The notes below the pieces were generated by a model. It worked only from the letters and a program-made list of their open reading frames with translations, was not told the origin of the DNA and made no database searches. Position numbers and translations under genes: made by a program. Below, piece by piece: positions 49,236 through 58,011 of a stretch of DNA of 64,000 bases. Source of the stretch: DASZUK01 sp963844575 (lineage in GTDB: Bacteria; Actinomycetota; Acidimicrobiia; Acidimicrobiales; RAAP-2); contig CAWJOU010000005.1 of assembly GCA_963844575.1 (NCBI GenBank), positions 2,480,001 through 2,544,000 of the forward strand, in the 5' to 3' direction. Position 1 is the stretch's first letter. Every line of letters starts with the position of its first letter.

Positions 49236-51578
49236 TCAGTCCCTGGCGAACGCCATCTTCGCCTCCTGGGCGAGGTCCACGAACGGGTCACCGCTGACAT
49301 CGACGGCCGCCATCGTGATCGTCCCGCCAACGAACGCCCACGGATACTGGCCGGGATAGTCGTCGGTCACCGGTTCGGCGCCCTCCTTACCGACGATCAG
49401 GCCCTCCCCGGCGATGGCGAACTTCCCCGGTTGGGTCTTGATCGTGGCGTGCCCGACGGCACGGTCGCGGATATGGAGGGTCAAGGTGCCCTCTGCCGGC
49501 ATGGCGTCGCCCTCCCGCTCGAACGACGCGGACAGGACGACGTGACCGGTCGGGACCGGTCCGGTCGACTCGACGATCTGCTCGAACTGCCCGACCCAGT
49601 TGTAGACGTACTTGAGCTTGCGGTCCTTCAGGTAGAGCGCGTGACCACCGAACCGTGAGCCCTGGGCGAACAGCACCCCTTCGGCGTCCTCGCCGTCGAT
49701 GTCGACCTCGACGGCGATCGTGTACGAACGGTTCCGGATGTTCGGCGCCACCGACTCGGGCACCTCCGCGCCGCCTGGGTAGTAGACGTAGCGGTTCCGC
49801 GGCTTCGTCAGCTGCGGCCGGTCGGTCGTGAGGATCTCGAGCGCATTGCGGTTCTCCAGCGGCAGCGCCTGGTACCGACCAGCCTCGGACCACCACAGCC
49901 CGATCAGCTCCTGCAGCTTCTCCGGCTGCTCGGCGGCGAGGTCGTGGCACTCACTGGGGTCGTTCTCCGTGTCGAACAGCTCCCACCGCTGGGCGGCGTA
50001 GTGGGCCCACATGTCGGGCGCGGACGGCGTCACCGACGCCGCCTTCCATCCCTGGTGCCAGATCGCCCGGGTGCCGCCCATCGAATAGAACTGCGTCTGC
50101 TTGTCCGTCCGCGCCGCCGGGTCGTCGAACGTGGGGGCGAAGCTGACGCCCTCCATCGGGAACTGCGTGTATCCCTTCACCGCCTCCGGAGGGTCGATAC
50201 CGAACGCCTCGTAGATGGTGGGCACGATGTCGACCGCGTGGGTGTACTGCCGGCACACGCCGGTCGCGGTGATCCGGGCCGGCCAGCTGACGATCATCGG
50301 GTCGGCCGTGCCGCCCTCGAAGTTCGAGTACCGCTTCCACAGCTTGAACGGCGTGTTGAAGGCCCAGGCCCACCCGGTGGGGTAGTGGTTGTAGGTCAGC
50401 GGGCTGCCGAGGTCGTCGAGGTAGCGGAGGTTGACCTCGATGTCGTCGGGGATGCCGTTGAAGTACGCGTTCTCGTTGACCGACCCGTTCGGCCCGCCTT
50501 CGCCGGAGGCCCCGTTGTCGGACACCAGGACGATCATCGTGTTGTCGATCTGCCCGCTGTGCTCGAGGTAGTCGAGGAGCCGGCCGATCTCGTTGTCGGT
50601 GTGGCTCAGGAAGCCGGCATACACCTCGGCCATGCGGGAGAACAGCCGCTTCTCCTGATCGGACAGGGTGTCCCAGGGGCGGACGGAGTCGGCCTCGGGC
50701 CACGGCTTGCCGTCCACGCTCGTCTCGTCCCCGTAGGGGTTGATCGGCGAGAGCTCGGCGCCCTCGGGGATGATGCCCAGCATCTTCTGCCGGTCGAACA
50801 CCAGCTCCCGGTACGCCTCGTAGCCCATGTCGAACTTGCCCCGGTACCGATCGGCCCACTCCTTCGGCACGTGGTGCGGCGCGTGGCAGGCCCCGGGGCA
50901 GTAGTAGAGGAAGAACGGCTTGTCCGGCGCGACCGCCTTGGCATCTCGGATGAAGGCCAACGCCCGGTCGGTCAGGTCGGTGGTCAGGTGGTAGCCGTCC
51001 TCGGGAAGCTTCGGCTGCTCCTCGGGGTGGTTGTCGTGGATCAGGTCCGGGTACCACTGGTTCGTCTCCGCCCCGAGGAAGCCGTAGAACCGTTCGAAGC
51101 CGCGCCCGAGCGGCCACTGGGCCTTGCGCGACGCCATGTTCATCTCGTCTTCGGCCGTCAGGTGCCACTTGCCGGTCATGTAGGTGTTCCAGCCCCGTTC
51201 GCCCAGGACCTCGGCGATCGTCCCGCACTCGAACGGGATGTGGCCGTTCGAGCTCGGGAACCCCGACGCGGCCTCGGTGATCGTGGCCATACCGTTGGTG
51301 GTGTGGTTCCGTCCGGTCATCAGGCACGACCGGGTCGGCGAGCAGAGGGCGGTGGTGTGGAAGTTCGTGTACAGCAGTCCACGGTCGGCGATCCGCTGGA
51401 TGTTCGGCGTGTCGATCAGGCCGCCGAACGGCGCCATCGCCGAGTAGCCGACGTCGTCGAGGACGATGTAGACGACACTCGGCGTGCCCTCCGGGGCGAT
51501 CGGTTGCACGTAGGGCGTCCAGTCCGGAACGGACTCGGTGACGTCGATGTTCACGACACCCTTGAATGGCTTGGCCAT
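49236..51578 (-). CDS. arylsulfatase
   Basis: A 780-residue type I sulfatase. The formylglycine motif CSPTR is at Cys79 in HTTALCSPTRSCLMTGRNHT, so the enzyme needs Cys oxidation. Metal ligands IVLDDVGYSAMAPFG (Asp41/Asp42) and IVLVSDNGASGEGG come from the alkaline-phosphatase fold, with FYYCPGACHAPHHVPKEW on the substrate side. The C-terminal 180 residues form an extra beta-rich domain typical of actinobacterial arylsulfatases. No signal peptide is visible, suggesting a cytoplasmic enzyme. It is divergent from a radical-SAM gene that looks like its maturase. Confidence 0.93.
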   Translation of the reverse strand: MAKPFKGVVNIDVTESVPDWTPYVQPIAPEGTPSVVYIVLDDVGYSAMAPFGGLIDTPNIQRIADRGLLYTNFHTTALCSPTRSCLMTGRNHTTNGMATITEAASGFPSSNGHIPFECGTIAEVLGERGWNTYMTGKWHLTAEDEMNMASRKAQWPLGRGFERFYGFLGAETNQWYPDLIHDNHPEEQPKLPEDGYHLTTDLTDRALAFIRDAKAVAPDKPFFLYYCPGACHAPHHVPKEWADRYRGKFDMGYEAYRELVFDRQKMLGIIPEGAELSPINPYGDETSVDGKPWPEADSVRPWDTLSDQEKRLFSRMAEVYAGFLSHTDNEIGRLLDYLEHSGQIDNTMIVLVSDNGASGEGGPNGSVNENAYFNGIPDDIEVNLRYLDDLGSPLTYNHYPTGWAWAFNTPFKLWKRYSNFEGGTADPMIVSWPARITATGVCRQYTHAVDIVPTIYEAFGIDPPEAVKGYTQFPMEGVSFAPTFDDPAARTDKQTQFYSMGGTRAIWHQGWKAASVTPSAPDMWAHYAAQRWELFDTENDPSECHDLAAEQPEKLQELIGLWWSEAGRYQALPLENRNALEILTTDRPQLTKPRNRYVYYPGGAEVPESVAPNIRNRSYTIAVEVDIDGEDAEGVLFAQGSRFGGHALYLKDRKLKYVYNWVGQFEQIVESTGPVPTGHVVLSASFEREGDAMPAEGTLTLHIRDRAVGHATIKTQPGKFAIAGEGLIVGKEGAEPVTDDYPGQYPWAFVGGTITMAAVDVSGDPFVDLAQEAKMAFARD

Positions 51579-51762
51579 CGTTCCTCCTCCGGGAGCCTGC
51601 CGGCGAACTTACATCCGAAAACACGGGCCCGCACCCGGCCGTCGATGGCGCCATCGGTCACTGGTTGCAGGGTCCCTTTCAGGAGTTATGGCGACCTCCA
51701 CGGCCGGCTCGGGGAGAAGCCGAAGGGAAAAGACGGCGTACCAAGATTTATGTGTCGGTCAT

Positions 51763-51933
51763 GTGACAGAACGGATTTCCTCCCTAATATCTGCTCTAGG
51801 TCTGTCGGTCGCGGAAGGGGCGGTGGTCATGGTCGCTGAAGCCCTGCTCGCCTCGTGGCGCGACACTCCGACCCGCGACTGGACGGTGGTCAGCGTCAAG
51901 GACGACTGGTCCCGGGTGTTCCCCGACCCATGA
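51763..51933 (+). CDS. 56-aa protein coupled to the radical SAM gene
   Basis: A 56-residue frame from GTG 51763 whose stop overlaps the ATG of the radical SAM gene (ATGA). It reads VTERISSLISALGLSVAEGA, VVMVAEALLASWRDTPTRDW, then TVVSVKDDWSRVFPDP: one amphipathic helical part and an acidic end. No Cys and no recognised family. The coupling and normal composition support a real gene. It is probably an accessory of the maturase; a modified peptide is less likely. Confidence 0.6.
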   Translation: MTERISSLISALGLSVAEGAVVMVAEALLASWRDTPTRDWTVVSVKDDWSRVFPDP

Positions 51934-53243
51934 CGACCGCCATCTCGCTGGGGGGCCCGCGGACGCCCGCGGTACCGCCGATGCCGACCCCACGTCCGAC
52001 GACGGCGCCGCCCGGCTTCCACGTCCTGGCGAAGCCGTCGGGACCGATCTGCAATCTCGACTGCCAGTACTGCTACTTCTTGGAGAAGGAGGCGCTGTAC
52101 CCGGGCGACCGGTTCCGGATGAGCGACCTGACGCTCGAACGGTACGTCCGCCAGGTCATCGAGGCCCAGACCGGCCCCGAGGTGACGATCGCCTGGCAGG
52201 GCGGCGAGCCGACGTTGATGGGCGTCGACTTCTTCCGCCGGGCCATGGCCCTCGTGGAGCAGTACCGACGACCGGGCCAGACGATCGCCCACACCATCCA
52301 GACGAACGGCACGCTACTGACCGACGAGTGGTGCGCGTTCCTCACCGAGCACCATTTCCTGGTCGGCCTCAGCGTCGACGGGCCCCGGGCGCTCCACGAC
52401 GCCTACCGGGTCGACAAGCGCGGCCGGCCGACCTTCGCCCGGGTCATGGAGGGCTTCACCCGACTGCGGGCGCACGGCGTGGACCTGAACATCCTTTGTA
52501 CCGTCAACGCGGCCAACCAGGACCATCCGCTCGAGGTGTACCGGTTCTTCCGCGACGACCTCGAGGTCCGTCACATCCAGCTGATCCCCATCGTCGAACG
52601 GGTCGACGACGACCAGGTGACCGACCGATCGGTCGACCCGGCGGCGTGGGGCCGGTTCCTGTCGACCGTCTTCGACGAGTGGGTCGTCCGGGACGTGGGG
52701 GAGGTGTTCGTGTCCCATTTCGACGCCGCCCTGGCGTCGTGGGTCGGCGTTCGCCCGGCGCTCTGCATCTTCGGGGAGACCTGCGGGGACGCGGTGGCGC
52801 TCGAGCACAACGGCGACCTGTACTCCTGCGACCACTTCGTCGAGCCCGAGCATCTGCTGGGGAACATCGCCGAGACCCATCTGGTCGAGCTGCTGGCCTC
52901 CAAGCCGCAGCGGGACTTCGGCCGGGCCAAGCGGGACACCCTGCCCGCGTACTGCCGCCAGTGCTCGGTCCGGTTCGCCTGCCACGGCGAGTGCCCGAAG
53001 AACCGGTTCGTGCTGACCCCCGACGGCGAGCCCGGCCTCAACTACCTCTGCCCCGGCTACCTGACCTTCTTCACCCACATCGACGGGCCGATGCGGCTCA
53101 TGGCCGAACTGGTGAAGGCGGGACGGTTCGCCGACGAGGTCCGGGCCATCCTTACGTCGGGGCCCCGGAACGACCCGTGCCCGTGCGGGAGCGGACGGAA
53201 GGCGAAGCTCTGCCACCAGCGGCCCGCCCCGAGCGGCCCGTAG
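51930..53243 (+). CDS. radical SAM/SPASM protein, anaerobic sulfatase-maturase-like, with SEC-C tail
   Basis: A 437-residue radical SAM enzyme. The cluster motif is Cys41-x3-Cys45-x2-Cys48 in ICNLDCQYCYF. The anaerobic sulfatase-maturating enzyme pattern follows: IAWQGGEPTLMGVDFFRRAM, IQTNGTLLTDEWCAFL, LVGLSVDGPRALHDAYRVDK. The SPASM Cys cluster includes CGDAVALEHNGDLYSCDHFV and YCRQCSVRFACHGECPKN. It would convert the active-site Cys of the divergent arylsulfatase to formylglycine. Unusually, the C-terminus carries a SEC-C zinc motif (NDPCPCGSGRKAKLCH). Confidence 0.9.
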   Translation: MTTAISLGGPRTPAVPPMPTPRPTTAPPGFHVLAKPSGPICNLDCQYCYFLEKEALYPGDRFRMSDLTLERYVRQVIEAQTGPEVTIAWQGGEPTLMGVDFFRRAMALVEQYRRPGQTIAHTIQTNGTLLTDEWCAFLTEHHFLVGLSVDGPRALHDAYRVDKRGRPTFARVMEGFTRLRAHGVDLNILCTVNAANQDHPLEVYRFFRDDLEVRHIQLIPIVERVDDDQVTDRSVDPAAWGRFLSTVFDEWVVRDVGEVFVSHFDAALASWVGVRPALCIFGETCGDAVALEHNGDLYSCDHFVEPEHLLGNIAETHLVELLASKPQRDFGRAKRDTLPAYCRQCSVRFACHGECPKNRFVLTPDGEPGLNYLCPGYLTFFTHIDGPMRLMAELVKAGRFADEVRAILTSGPRNDPCPCGSGRKAKLCHQRPAPSGP

Positions 53244-53379
53244 CCCCCGGCCCGTAGCCCCCGGCCTGACCGTTGACCGTCAGCCCGACGACGACCCGCG
53301 GCGGTGGCTGCTCGGCGGAATTGAACTTCCCCCCTCCAACCGGACACCTCGCCAGCTATAGCTGAAGGAGGATGTTCGG

Positions 53380-53703
53380 ATGGCAAGGCACACCCAGCGC
53401 GGGGGATCACCGGCATCAAGCCAGCGGCGTTACACCCCCGAGTTCAAGCGAGATGCGGTGGCGCTCTACAAGACGTCGGGGAAGTCGATCGCCGCGGTGG
53501 CGAGGGAGCTCGGCATGAACGACGTGACCCTGGGGGCGTGGATCCACGCCCAGGAGAAGGGGCAGCAGACGGTCGAGTCCGAGGAGACTGCCGCCGACCG
53601 GGCCGAAGCGGCGCGGTTGCGCAAGGAGGTGAAGGACCTCGAGCAGGAGATCGAGATCCTGAAGCGGTTCACGGCGTACTGGGTGAAGGAGGGTGGCAAG
53701 TGA
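53380..53703 (+). CDS. IS3-family transposase OrfA
   Basis: A 107-residue OrfA: an HTH domain (RRYTPEFKRDAVALYKTSGK, SIAAVARELGMNDVTLGAWI) and a leucine-zipper-like C-terminus (ARLRKEVKDLEQEIEILKRF). The ATG follows GGAGG at good spacing. Its stop overlaps the orfB start. Confidence 0.92.
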   Translation: MARHTQRGGSPASSQRRYTPEFKRDAVALYKTSGKSIAAVARELGMNDVTLGAWIHAQEKGQQTVESEETAADRAEAARLRKEVKDLEQEIEILKRFTAYWVKEGGK

Positions 53704-54695
53704 GCAGTGTCGAGGTGGTGGTCCTGCGCCGGGAGGTCGCTCGGCTGCGTGAAGAAGCCGAGATCGCCCGGCGTCTGGCCGCCTTCGACGACGGCGGTCC
53801 GGGTGGCCGGGAGCGCATCTACCGGTTCATCGCCCGCGAGCAGGCGGACTTCCCCGTTGCCGCCCTGTGCCGGTGCTGCCGGGTGTCGCGTTCGGCCTAC
53901 TACGCCTGGGCGAAGAAGGGGGAGGCCCCCGCCGATGCCACCGTCGACGAGGCCCATCTGGCCAATGCCGTCTTCGACGTCTGGGCGACGAGCCGCCGGC
54001 GTTACGGCGCCCCCCGGGTCACCGCCGCCCTGGGGAAGCAGGGAGAACAGGTGCCCGAGAAACGCGTGGCCCGGCTCATGACCGAGATCGGCATCGCCGG
54101 GATCTGCGGGAGGAAGAAGGTGAAGACGACGCGACGCGATCCCGATGCCCAACCGGCCGTCGACCTCGTCGAACGCGACTTCAGCGCCGACGCGCCCACA
54201 GAACTTTGGCTCACCGACGTGACCTACATCCCGACCGACGAAGGCTGGCTCTACCTCTGTTCGATCCTGGACGTGTTCAGCCGCCACCTGGTTGGCTGGT
54301 CGATCGCCGACCACCTGCGCACCGAGCTGTGCACCGACGCCCTGGAGGCCGCCGTCCTGCGACGCGGACGGAGCGACTTCGCCGGCACCGTGCTGCATTC
54401 TGACCACGGCTGTCAATATACGAGCGACGCGTTCGGCCGGCGTTGCCGAGCTCTTCACATCGTCCAGTCGATGGGAACCGTCGGCACAAGTTACGACAAC
54501 TGCATGATGGAAAGCGCCTGGTCTTCATTGAAGCGTGAGCTTGTCTACGAAACCCACTTTTCGACTAAAGACGAGGCAAGACATCTTGTATTTGAATGGA
54601 TCATCTGGTACAATAACGAACGACTTCATAGCTCCATTGACTACCTGTCACCGGTGGAGTTCGAGGAGTCTTGGACCTGTCAAGAAGCTGCGTGA
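53700..54695 (+). CDS. IS3-family transposase OrfB
   Basis: A 331-residue integrase-core DDE transposase. An N-terminal HTH_21-like part (IYRFIAREQADFPVAALCRC) is followed by TELWLTDVTYIPTDEGWLYL (Asp), VLHSDHGCQYTSDAFG (Asp) and MMESAWSSLKRELVYE (Glu). Start GTG 53700 overlaps the orfA stop (GTGA). It lies in the -1 frame relative to orfA, so either coupling or a programmed frameshift could produce it. It looks active. Confidence 0.93.
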   Translation: MSSVEVVVLRREVARLREEAEIARRLAAFDDGGPGGRERIYRFIAREQADFPVAALCRCCRVSRSAYYAWAKKGEAPADATVDEAHLANAVFDVWATSRRRYGAPRVTAALGKQGEQVPEKRVARLMTEIGIAGICGRKKVKTTRRDPDAQPAVDLVERDFSADAPTELWLTDVTYIPTDEGWLYLCSILDVFSRHLVGWSIADHLRTELCTDALEAAVLRRGRSDFAGTVLHSDHGCQYTSDAFGRRCRALHIVQSMGTVGTSYDNCMMESAWSSLKRELVYETHFSTKDEARHLVFEWIIWYNNERLHSSIDYLSPVEFEESWTCQEAA

Positions 54696-55844
54696 CGGCT
54701 GTCCGGTTGGGCGGGGGAAGGCCAGAATGACCACCTCGGGACGGTGCTCGGCCAGGATCCCCGGGGCCCGCTGCGGCGGTCGCCTCGGCGCGACGGATCC
54801 CGAGCGGAGGTGGCGACGGCTGCCGGACCATGGCGCCGGGGGAGCGGTCAGCCGGTCGCACAGCCGGTAGGCGACCGTCTCGTAGTTGACCCGCCAACCC
54901 CGGAAGTCGGGCCACGCCTCCTCGGCGGTCCGCTCCATCGGGAAGCCGACGTACTGCGGCATCGTGACCGCCTCCGCGAACTGCTCGAAGGTCAGCTGGA
55001 TAGGCCCTTCCGGGTTCGGGTCCGGATCGACCTCCCAGCGGAGGACCTTGGCGATCCGGTTGAGCGACGTGAAGCCCATGCGCAGGCACAGCCGCGACTG
55101 GGACGACGCGGTGCTGGGAGCGAGCGCCAGGTGCATGGCCGCCCCGTCGAGGACGGCTAGTAGTCCGACCAGCCATGAGAACCACGGGTCGGGCGACCGG
55201 AAGAGGAGCATCACCGGGTAGGTCGTGTGGCTCTCGGCCAGGTCGGCTGCCCACTCCTCCCAGGCCGCGTAGAAGTCCGGAAGCGTGTCGATGATGCCGA
55301 CGAGCTGGTGGCGGGCCAGCACCTCGGGCCCCCAGGCCGGGACCCCGGCTCGGCTCTCCAACATGGCGACGAGGCTCTCCCGCTTGTTGAACGCCGCGTA
55401 GAGCGCCGGCAGGTAGGCGATCTGCAGGGCCACGATGACCACCCAGGTAGCGCCGGCCGAGATGTCGATGGCCCGGTTGGGGGTGCCGCCGAGATCGCTG
55501 ACGCCGACCGTGAAGACGGCCCCGGCGCTCTGGGTCAGCGACAGGACGAAGTCGTGGGTCGTCCCCTCCAACATCAGGGCGAAGCCGACGATGAAGCAGG
55601 CGGCCCAGAACGCCAGCTGGGCGACGAGGGCGACCGGCGCGGTCGGCGCCAGTAGCGCATCCTTCCCTTCGTACGTTCGGGCCAGCCGGGAAACGACGAT
55701 GAAGACCATCTGGACGATCCGGTTGACGAACGACGACAGCCGTTCGAAGCCCCGCGGCTCGCGGGGCAGGACGATCGTGAACAGCACGCTCGCCCCGGTG
55801 AACAGGACCACCAACAGCCCGACCGCGAACAGGACGTCGTTCAC
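54648..55844 (-). CDS. channel-like membrane protein, 3' end replaced by IS sequence
   Basis: A 398-residue frame from GTG 55844. An N-terminal helix (VLFAVGLLVVLFTGASVLFT), then APVALVAQLAFWAACFIVGF and a pore-loop-like region (LTQSAGAVFTVGVSDLGGTP) resembling a K+-channel filter, with another helix (TWVVIVALQIAYLPALYAAF) after it. A large cytoplasmic domain follows. The last 24 codons before the stop lie inside the insertion sequence ending at 54720, so the native C-terminus has been cut off. Ion-channel function is inferred from the filter-like segment. Confidence 0.75.
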   Translation of the reverse strand: MNDVLFAVGLLVVLFTGASVLFTIVLPREPRGFERLSSFVNRIVQMVFIVVSRLARTYEGKDALLAPTAPVALVAQLAFWAACFIVGFALMLEGTTHDFVLSLTQSAGAVFTVGVSDLGGTPNRAIDISAGATWVVIVALQIAYLPALYAAFNKRESLVAMLESRAGVPAWGPEVLARHQLVGIIDTLPDFYAAWEEWAADLAESHTTYPVMLLFRSPDPWFSWLVGLLAVLDGAAMHLALAPSTASSQSRLCLRMGFTSLNRIAKVLRWEVDPDPNPEGPIQLTFEQFAEAVTMPQYVGFPMERTAEEAWPDFRGWRVNYETVAYRLCDRLTAPPAPWSGSRRHLRSGSVAPRRPPQRAPGILAEHRPEVVILAFPRPTGQPSRSFLTGPRLLELHR

Positions 55845-55991
55845 CGACTGCTCTCCGGCCGGTCGCGCCGGTCGGGGCGGCCAGCCGCGGTCGGGAGCAT
55901 CCGACCAGTATCCCCTCCGGTCCCACCGTCGAGGCGAACCGGTCCGTCGAACGATTGCCTCACCCGGGCGCGCACGCGATGCTTGGCGCTC

Positions 55992-56357
55992 ATGCGGGTC
56001 GTGCACATGGGCTTGTGGCGGGTCCGGGAGGACTTCGATCCGGCCGTCCTCGCGACGGCCCAGGAGAAGGTGGCGGCCTTTCGAACGACGGTATCCGGAT
56101 GTCTCGAATCCACCCTGGCGCCGCTCTATGTCGCCGAGATGGGCGACGCCGATCGGGAGACGTTCGGCGCATTGGGCGACTTCGAGGAGATGGCCAGGGG
56201 CTACAACTGGATCCTCTATATGGTCTTCGAGAGTGAGGCCGCCCGCGCCGGTTACGAGGAGGATCCGGCGCACATGGCCCTCCAGGACGAATGCCTCGCC
56301 CTCTGGGTCGGCGACGCTGCTGAGTCCGCGCTCGTCTTCGACCTCCGGCTCCCCTGA
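55992..56357 (+). CDS. Dabb-domain (stress-responsive alpha/beta barrel) protein
   Basis: A 121-residue dimeric alpha/beta-barrel protein. It begins MRVVHMGLWRVREDFDPAVL, continues NWILYMVFESEAARAGYEED and ends QDECLALWVGDAAESALVFD. The order fits the Dabb domain, which occurs alone as small stress or catabolic proteins. The ATG at 55992 matches the conserved start. Its function here is unknown; it is divergent from the channel-like gene. Confidence 0.82.
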   Translation: MRVVHMGLWRVREDFDPAVLATAQEKVAAFRTTVSGCLESTLAPLYVAEMGDADRETFGALGDFEEMARGYNWILYMVFESEAARAGYEEDPAHMALQDECLALWVGDAAESALVFDLRLP

Positions 56358-56384
56358 GGCGATCAAGGGAGGTGGGCGGGTCGT

Positions 56385-56705
56385 TCAGCCCAGCCCTTCC
56401 AGATCCCCCGGGATCGGCGAACCTTCGATGCCGGCGATCGACGCGCTGATCCAAATGTGCTGCCCGCACGAGAGACAGACGACCGGGAAGAGCGCACGTC
56501 CGATACCGGGGACGACGGCCAGCCCGCCCCCCTCCGGCTCGTCCGTGGGCATCAGGCGCGGTGCGAGGAACAATCGGGCTTCTGAACGCCAGTCCTGGGC
56601 CCCGCAGACCTGGCACGGCTGATCACGCCAGAAGCGCTCCATCCATGCCTGGAGTTGCTGCGCGTACGGCAACGTGTCGGGCGCATCTGTGACCTGGTAC
56701 GGCAT
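56385..56705 (-). CDS. zinc-ribbon-like hypothetical protein, 106 aa
   Basis: A 106-residue protein from ATG 56705: MPYQVTDAPDTLPYAQQLQA, RDQPCQVCGAQDWRSEARLF, then FPVVCLSCGQHIWISAS. The two Cys-x2-Cys pairs suggest a zinc site between two beta sheets. No family named. It converges on the Dabb gene with a 27-nt gap. Confidence 0.7.
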   Translation of the reverse strand: MPYQVTDAPDTLPYAQQLQAWMERFWRDQPCQVCGAQDWRSEARLFLAPRLMPTDEPEGGGLAVVPGIGRALFPVVCLSCGQHIWISASIAGIEGSPIPGDLEGLG

Positions 56706-57357
56706 CTCGAGCTCGCTCTCGCTGGACCTCAGCGTCACCCTAACGCGGCACCCACCGGCACTTACTGCCGGCTCTATGCGGGCGATCGCTCCTCGACGCC
56801 ACCGGCACCGAAGAAAAGAATTGCGCGACAATTCGTGGCAGGCGGCCGGGGCGGGCGACGGCTGCGCGACCGATCACCCCCCTGTCCTTGTTTTGTCACG
56901 CAGGATCGGCTTCAATGGATGGCGGTTCGGGATTTCTTCTTCTCCTTAGCCCGGACGCGACAGGACCCCGCCATTTTGCGAGGGTCCTCTCGCGCCCTCG
57001 CGGCGGTCCTCGTGGCAGCGCGGCGGGTGCCCCGGCGGCCGTTCTCGTGACAGCCTGGAGCGCCGGCGGCATCGCTCCAGCCCGCCGCCCGTATCAATTT
57101 GCACGGCCGTGACTCTTCTCCGGTGGACACGGCATGACAGAGCCCCTCGGCCGACGGGTCGGGGGCTCTGTCGCGTCCCGGCCGCCTTCGAGCGGCCGTA
57201 TCACGACACCGGGGGAGGGCTCTGTAAGGCAGTGCCTCCGACAACCGGGCACTGCGACGCAAACCGGCACCTTCGCGGCGTGTCGGTTTCGTCGCGTCCC
57301 GACCCAACCGGCCGCCCCGCGAGCAACTCGCCAGCCGCCACCCGTAGCCTGGAGGGC
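56706..57357. other. 652-nt intergenic region
   Basis: No gene supported. It contains a strong hairpin at 57136-57172 (listed separately). The stretch 56880-57110 is G+C-rich with several short inverted segments, but none that I can assign. Candidate for a non-coding RNA or an unannotated small gene. Confidence 0.55.
57136..57172. terminator. strong hairpin in the intergenic region
   Basis: GACAGAGCCCC on the left (57136-57146) and GGGGCTCTGTC on the right (57162-57172) form an 11-bp perfect stem. A second short stem (CCGAC/GTCGG-like) sits within the loop. There is no T-run, so it may be a rho-independent-like terminator without a tail or the core of a small RNA. Confidence 0.5.
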
Positions 57358-58011
57358 ATGACGCGACGCCGCGGTCCGGCATCGGCGACCCGGTTGGGCA
57401 CGGGCATCGAGCTGGTGCTCGGTGCCGGTCTTCTCGGCCTGGCCACGCTGGCCGGGGTGTTCTTCGTCCGCCGGCCGTGGCCGAACCGGCTCGACACGTT
57501 CGGCTTCGACCGGCTCCCGGCCGACTATTCCGCTGGCTGGGCCCACGAGCTGACCCACTTCGGCTCGGTCGCCGCGCTCGTCATCGGCGCGATCGTCCTG
57601 TTCGCGGTCGGGGCCACTCGGGACTGGGTACGAGGCATCGCCTGCGCGGTCGGACCGATGCTGGCGGTACTCGTCGTCCAGGAGATCGCCAAGCCGCTGG
57701 TCGACCGGCATGTGAACGCGTTCGGTGGCGCGTCCTACCCGTCCGGTACCGTCACCGCCGTGACCGCGCTGGCGATGGGCGCGGTACTCGTCACGCCGCG
57801 GTTCCTCCGGTGGCTGACGGGCATCGTCGGCGTACTCTTCGTCGGCGCCACCTGCGCCGCGGTGATCGTCCTCCGCTGGCACTTCCCGACCGACGCGCTC
57901 GGCGGTATCTGCGTCGGTGCCGGTGCGGTCCTGCTCGTCGACGCCCTGTTCCACGTGCCCTGGGCGCTCCGCGCCCCGGCCCGCCTGCGGCCCGCCTGGG
58001 GGGCGCGCTAA
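57358..58011 (+). CDS. PAP2-family phosphatase, altered active site
   Basis: A 217-residue membrane protein with about five helices. The PAP2 motifs are recognisable: EIAKPLVDRHVNAFGG (K-x-R), ASYPSGTVTAV where PSGH is expected, and VLRWHFPTDALGG (R, H and D of motif 3). The first catalytic His is replaced by Thr. It may be a phosphatase with changed chemistry or a non-catalytic relative. The ATG at 57358 follows GGAGGG. It overlaps the end of the convergent 58008 gene by 4 nt. Confidence 0.85.
   Translation: MTRRRGPASATRLGTGIELVLGAGLLGLATLAGVFFVRRPWPNRLDTFGFDRLPADYSAGWAHELTHFGSVAALVIGAIVLFAVGATRDWVRGIACAVGPMLAVLVVQEIAKPLVDRHVNAFGGASYPSGTVTAVTALAMGAVLVTPRFLRWLTGIVGVLFVGATCAAVIVLRWHFPTDALGGICVGAGAVLLVDALFHVPWALRAPARLRPAWGAR

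Larger units (their letters stand above)
53326..54720. mobile_element. IS3-type insertion sequence, 1395 bp, intact
   Basis: Ends CTTCCCCCCTCCAACCGGAC (left, from 53326) and CTTCCCCCGCCCAACCGGAC (right, inward from 54720) are inverted repeats with two differences. Both orfA and orfB are open. No clear short target duplication is visible. It is different from the decayed IS3-type element at 40.8 kb. The right end lies inside the channel-like gene. Confidence 0.85.

Noticed and set aside
51763..51933. 56-aa protein as a radical-SAM-modified peptide precursor
   Set aside because: It has no Cys, leader-like region or core repeat, and the enzyme matches sulfatase maturases better. Kept only as a possibility.
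54744..55160. Plus-strand frames opposite the channel-like gene
   Set aside because: Antisense shadows of the membrane protein; no features.
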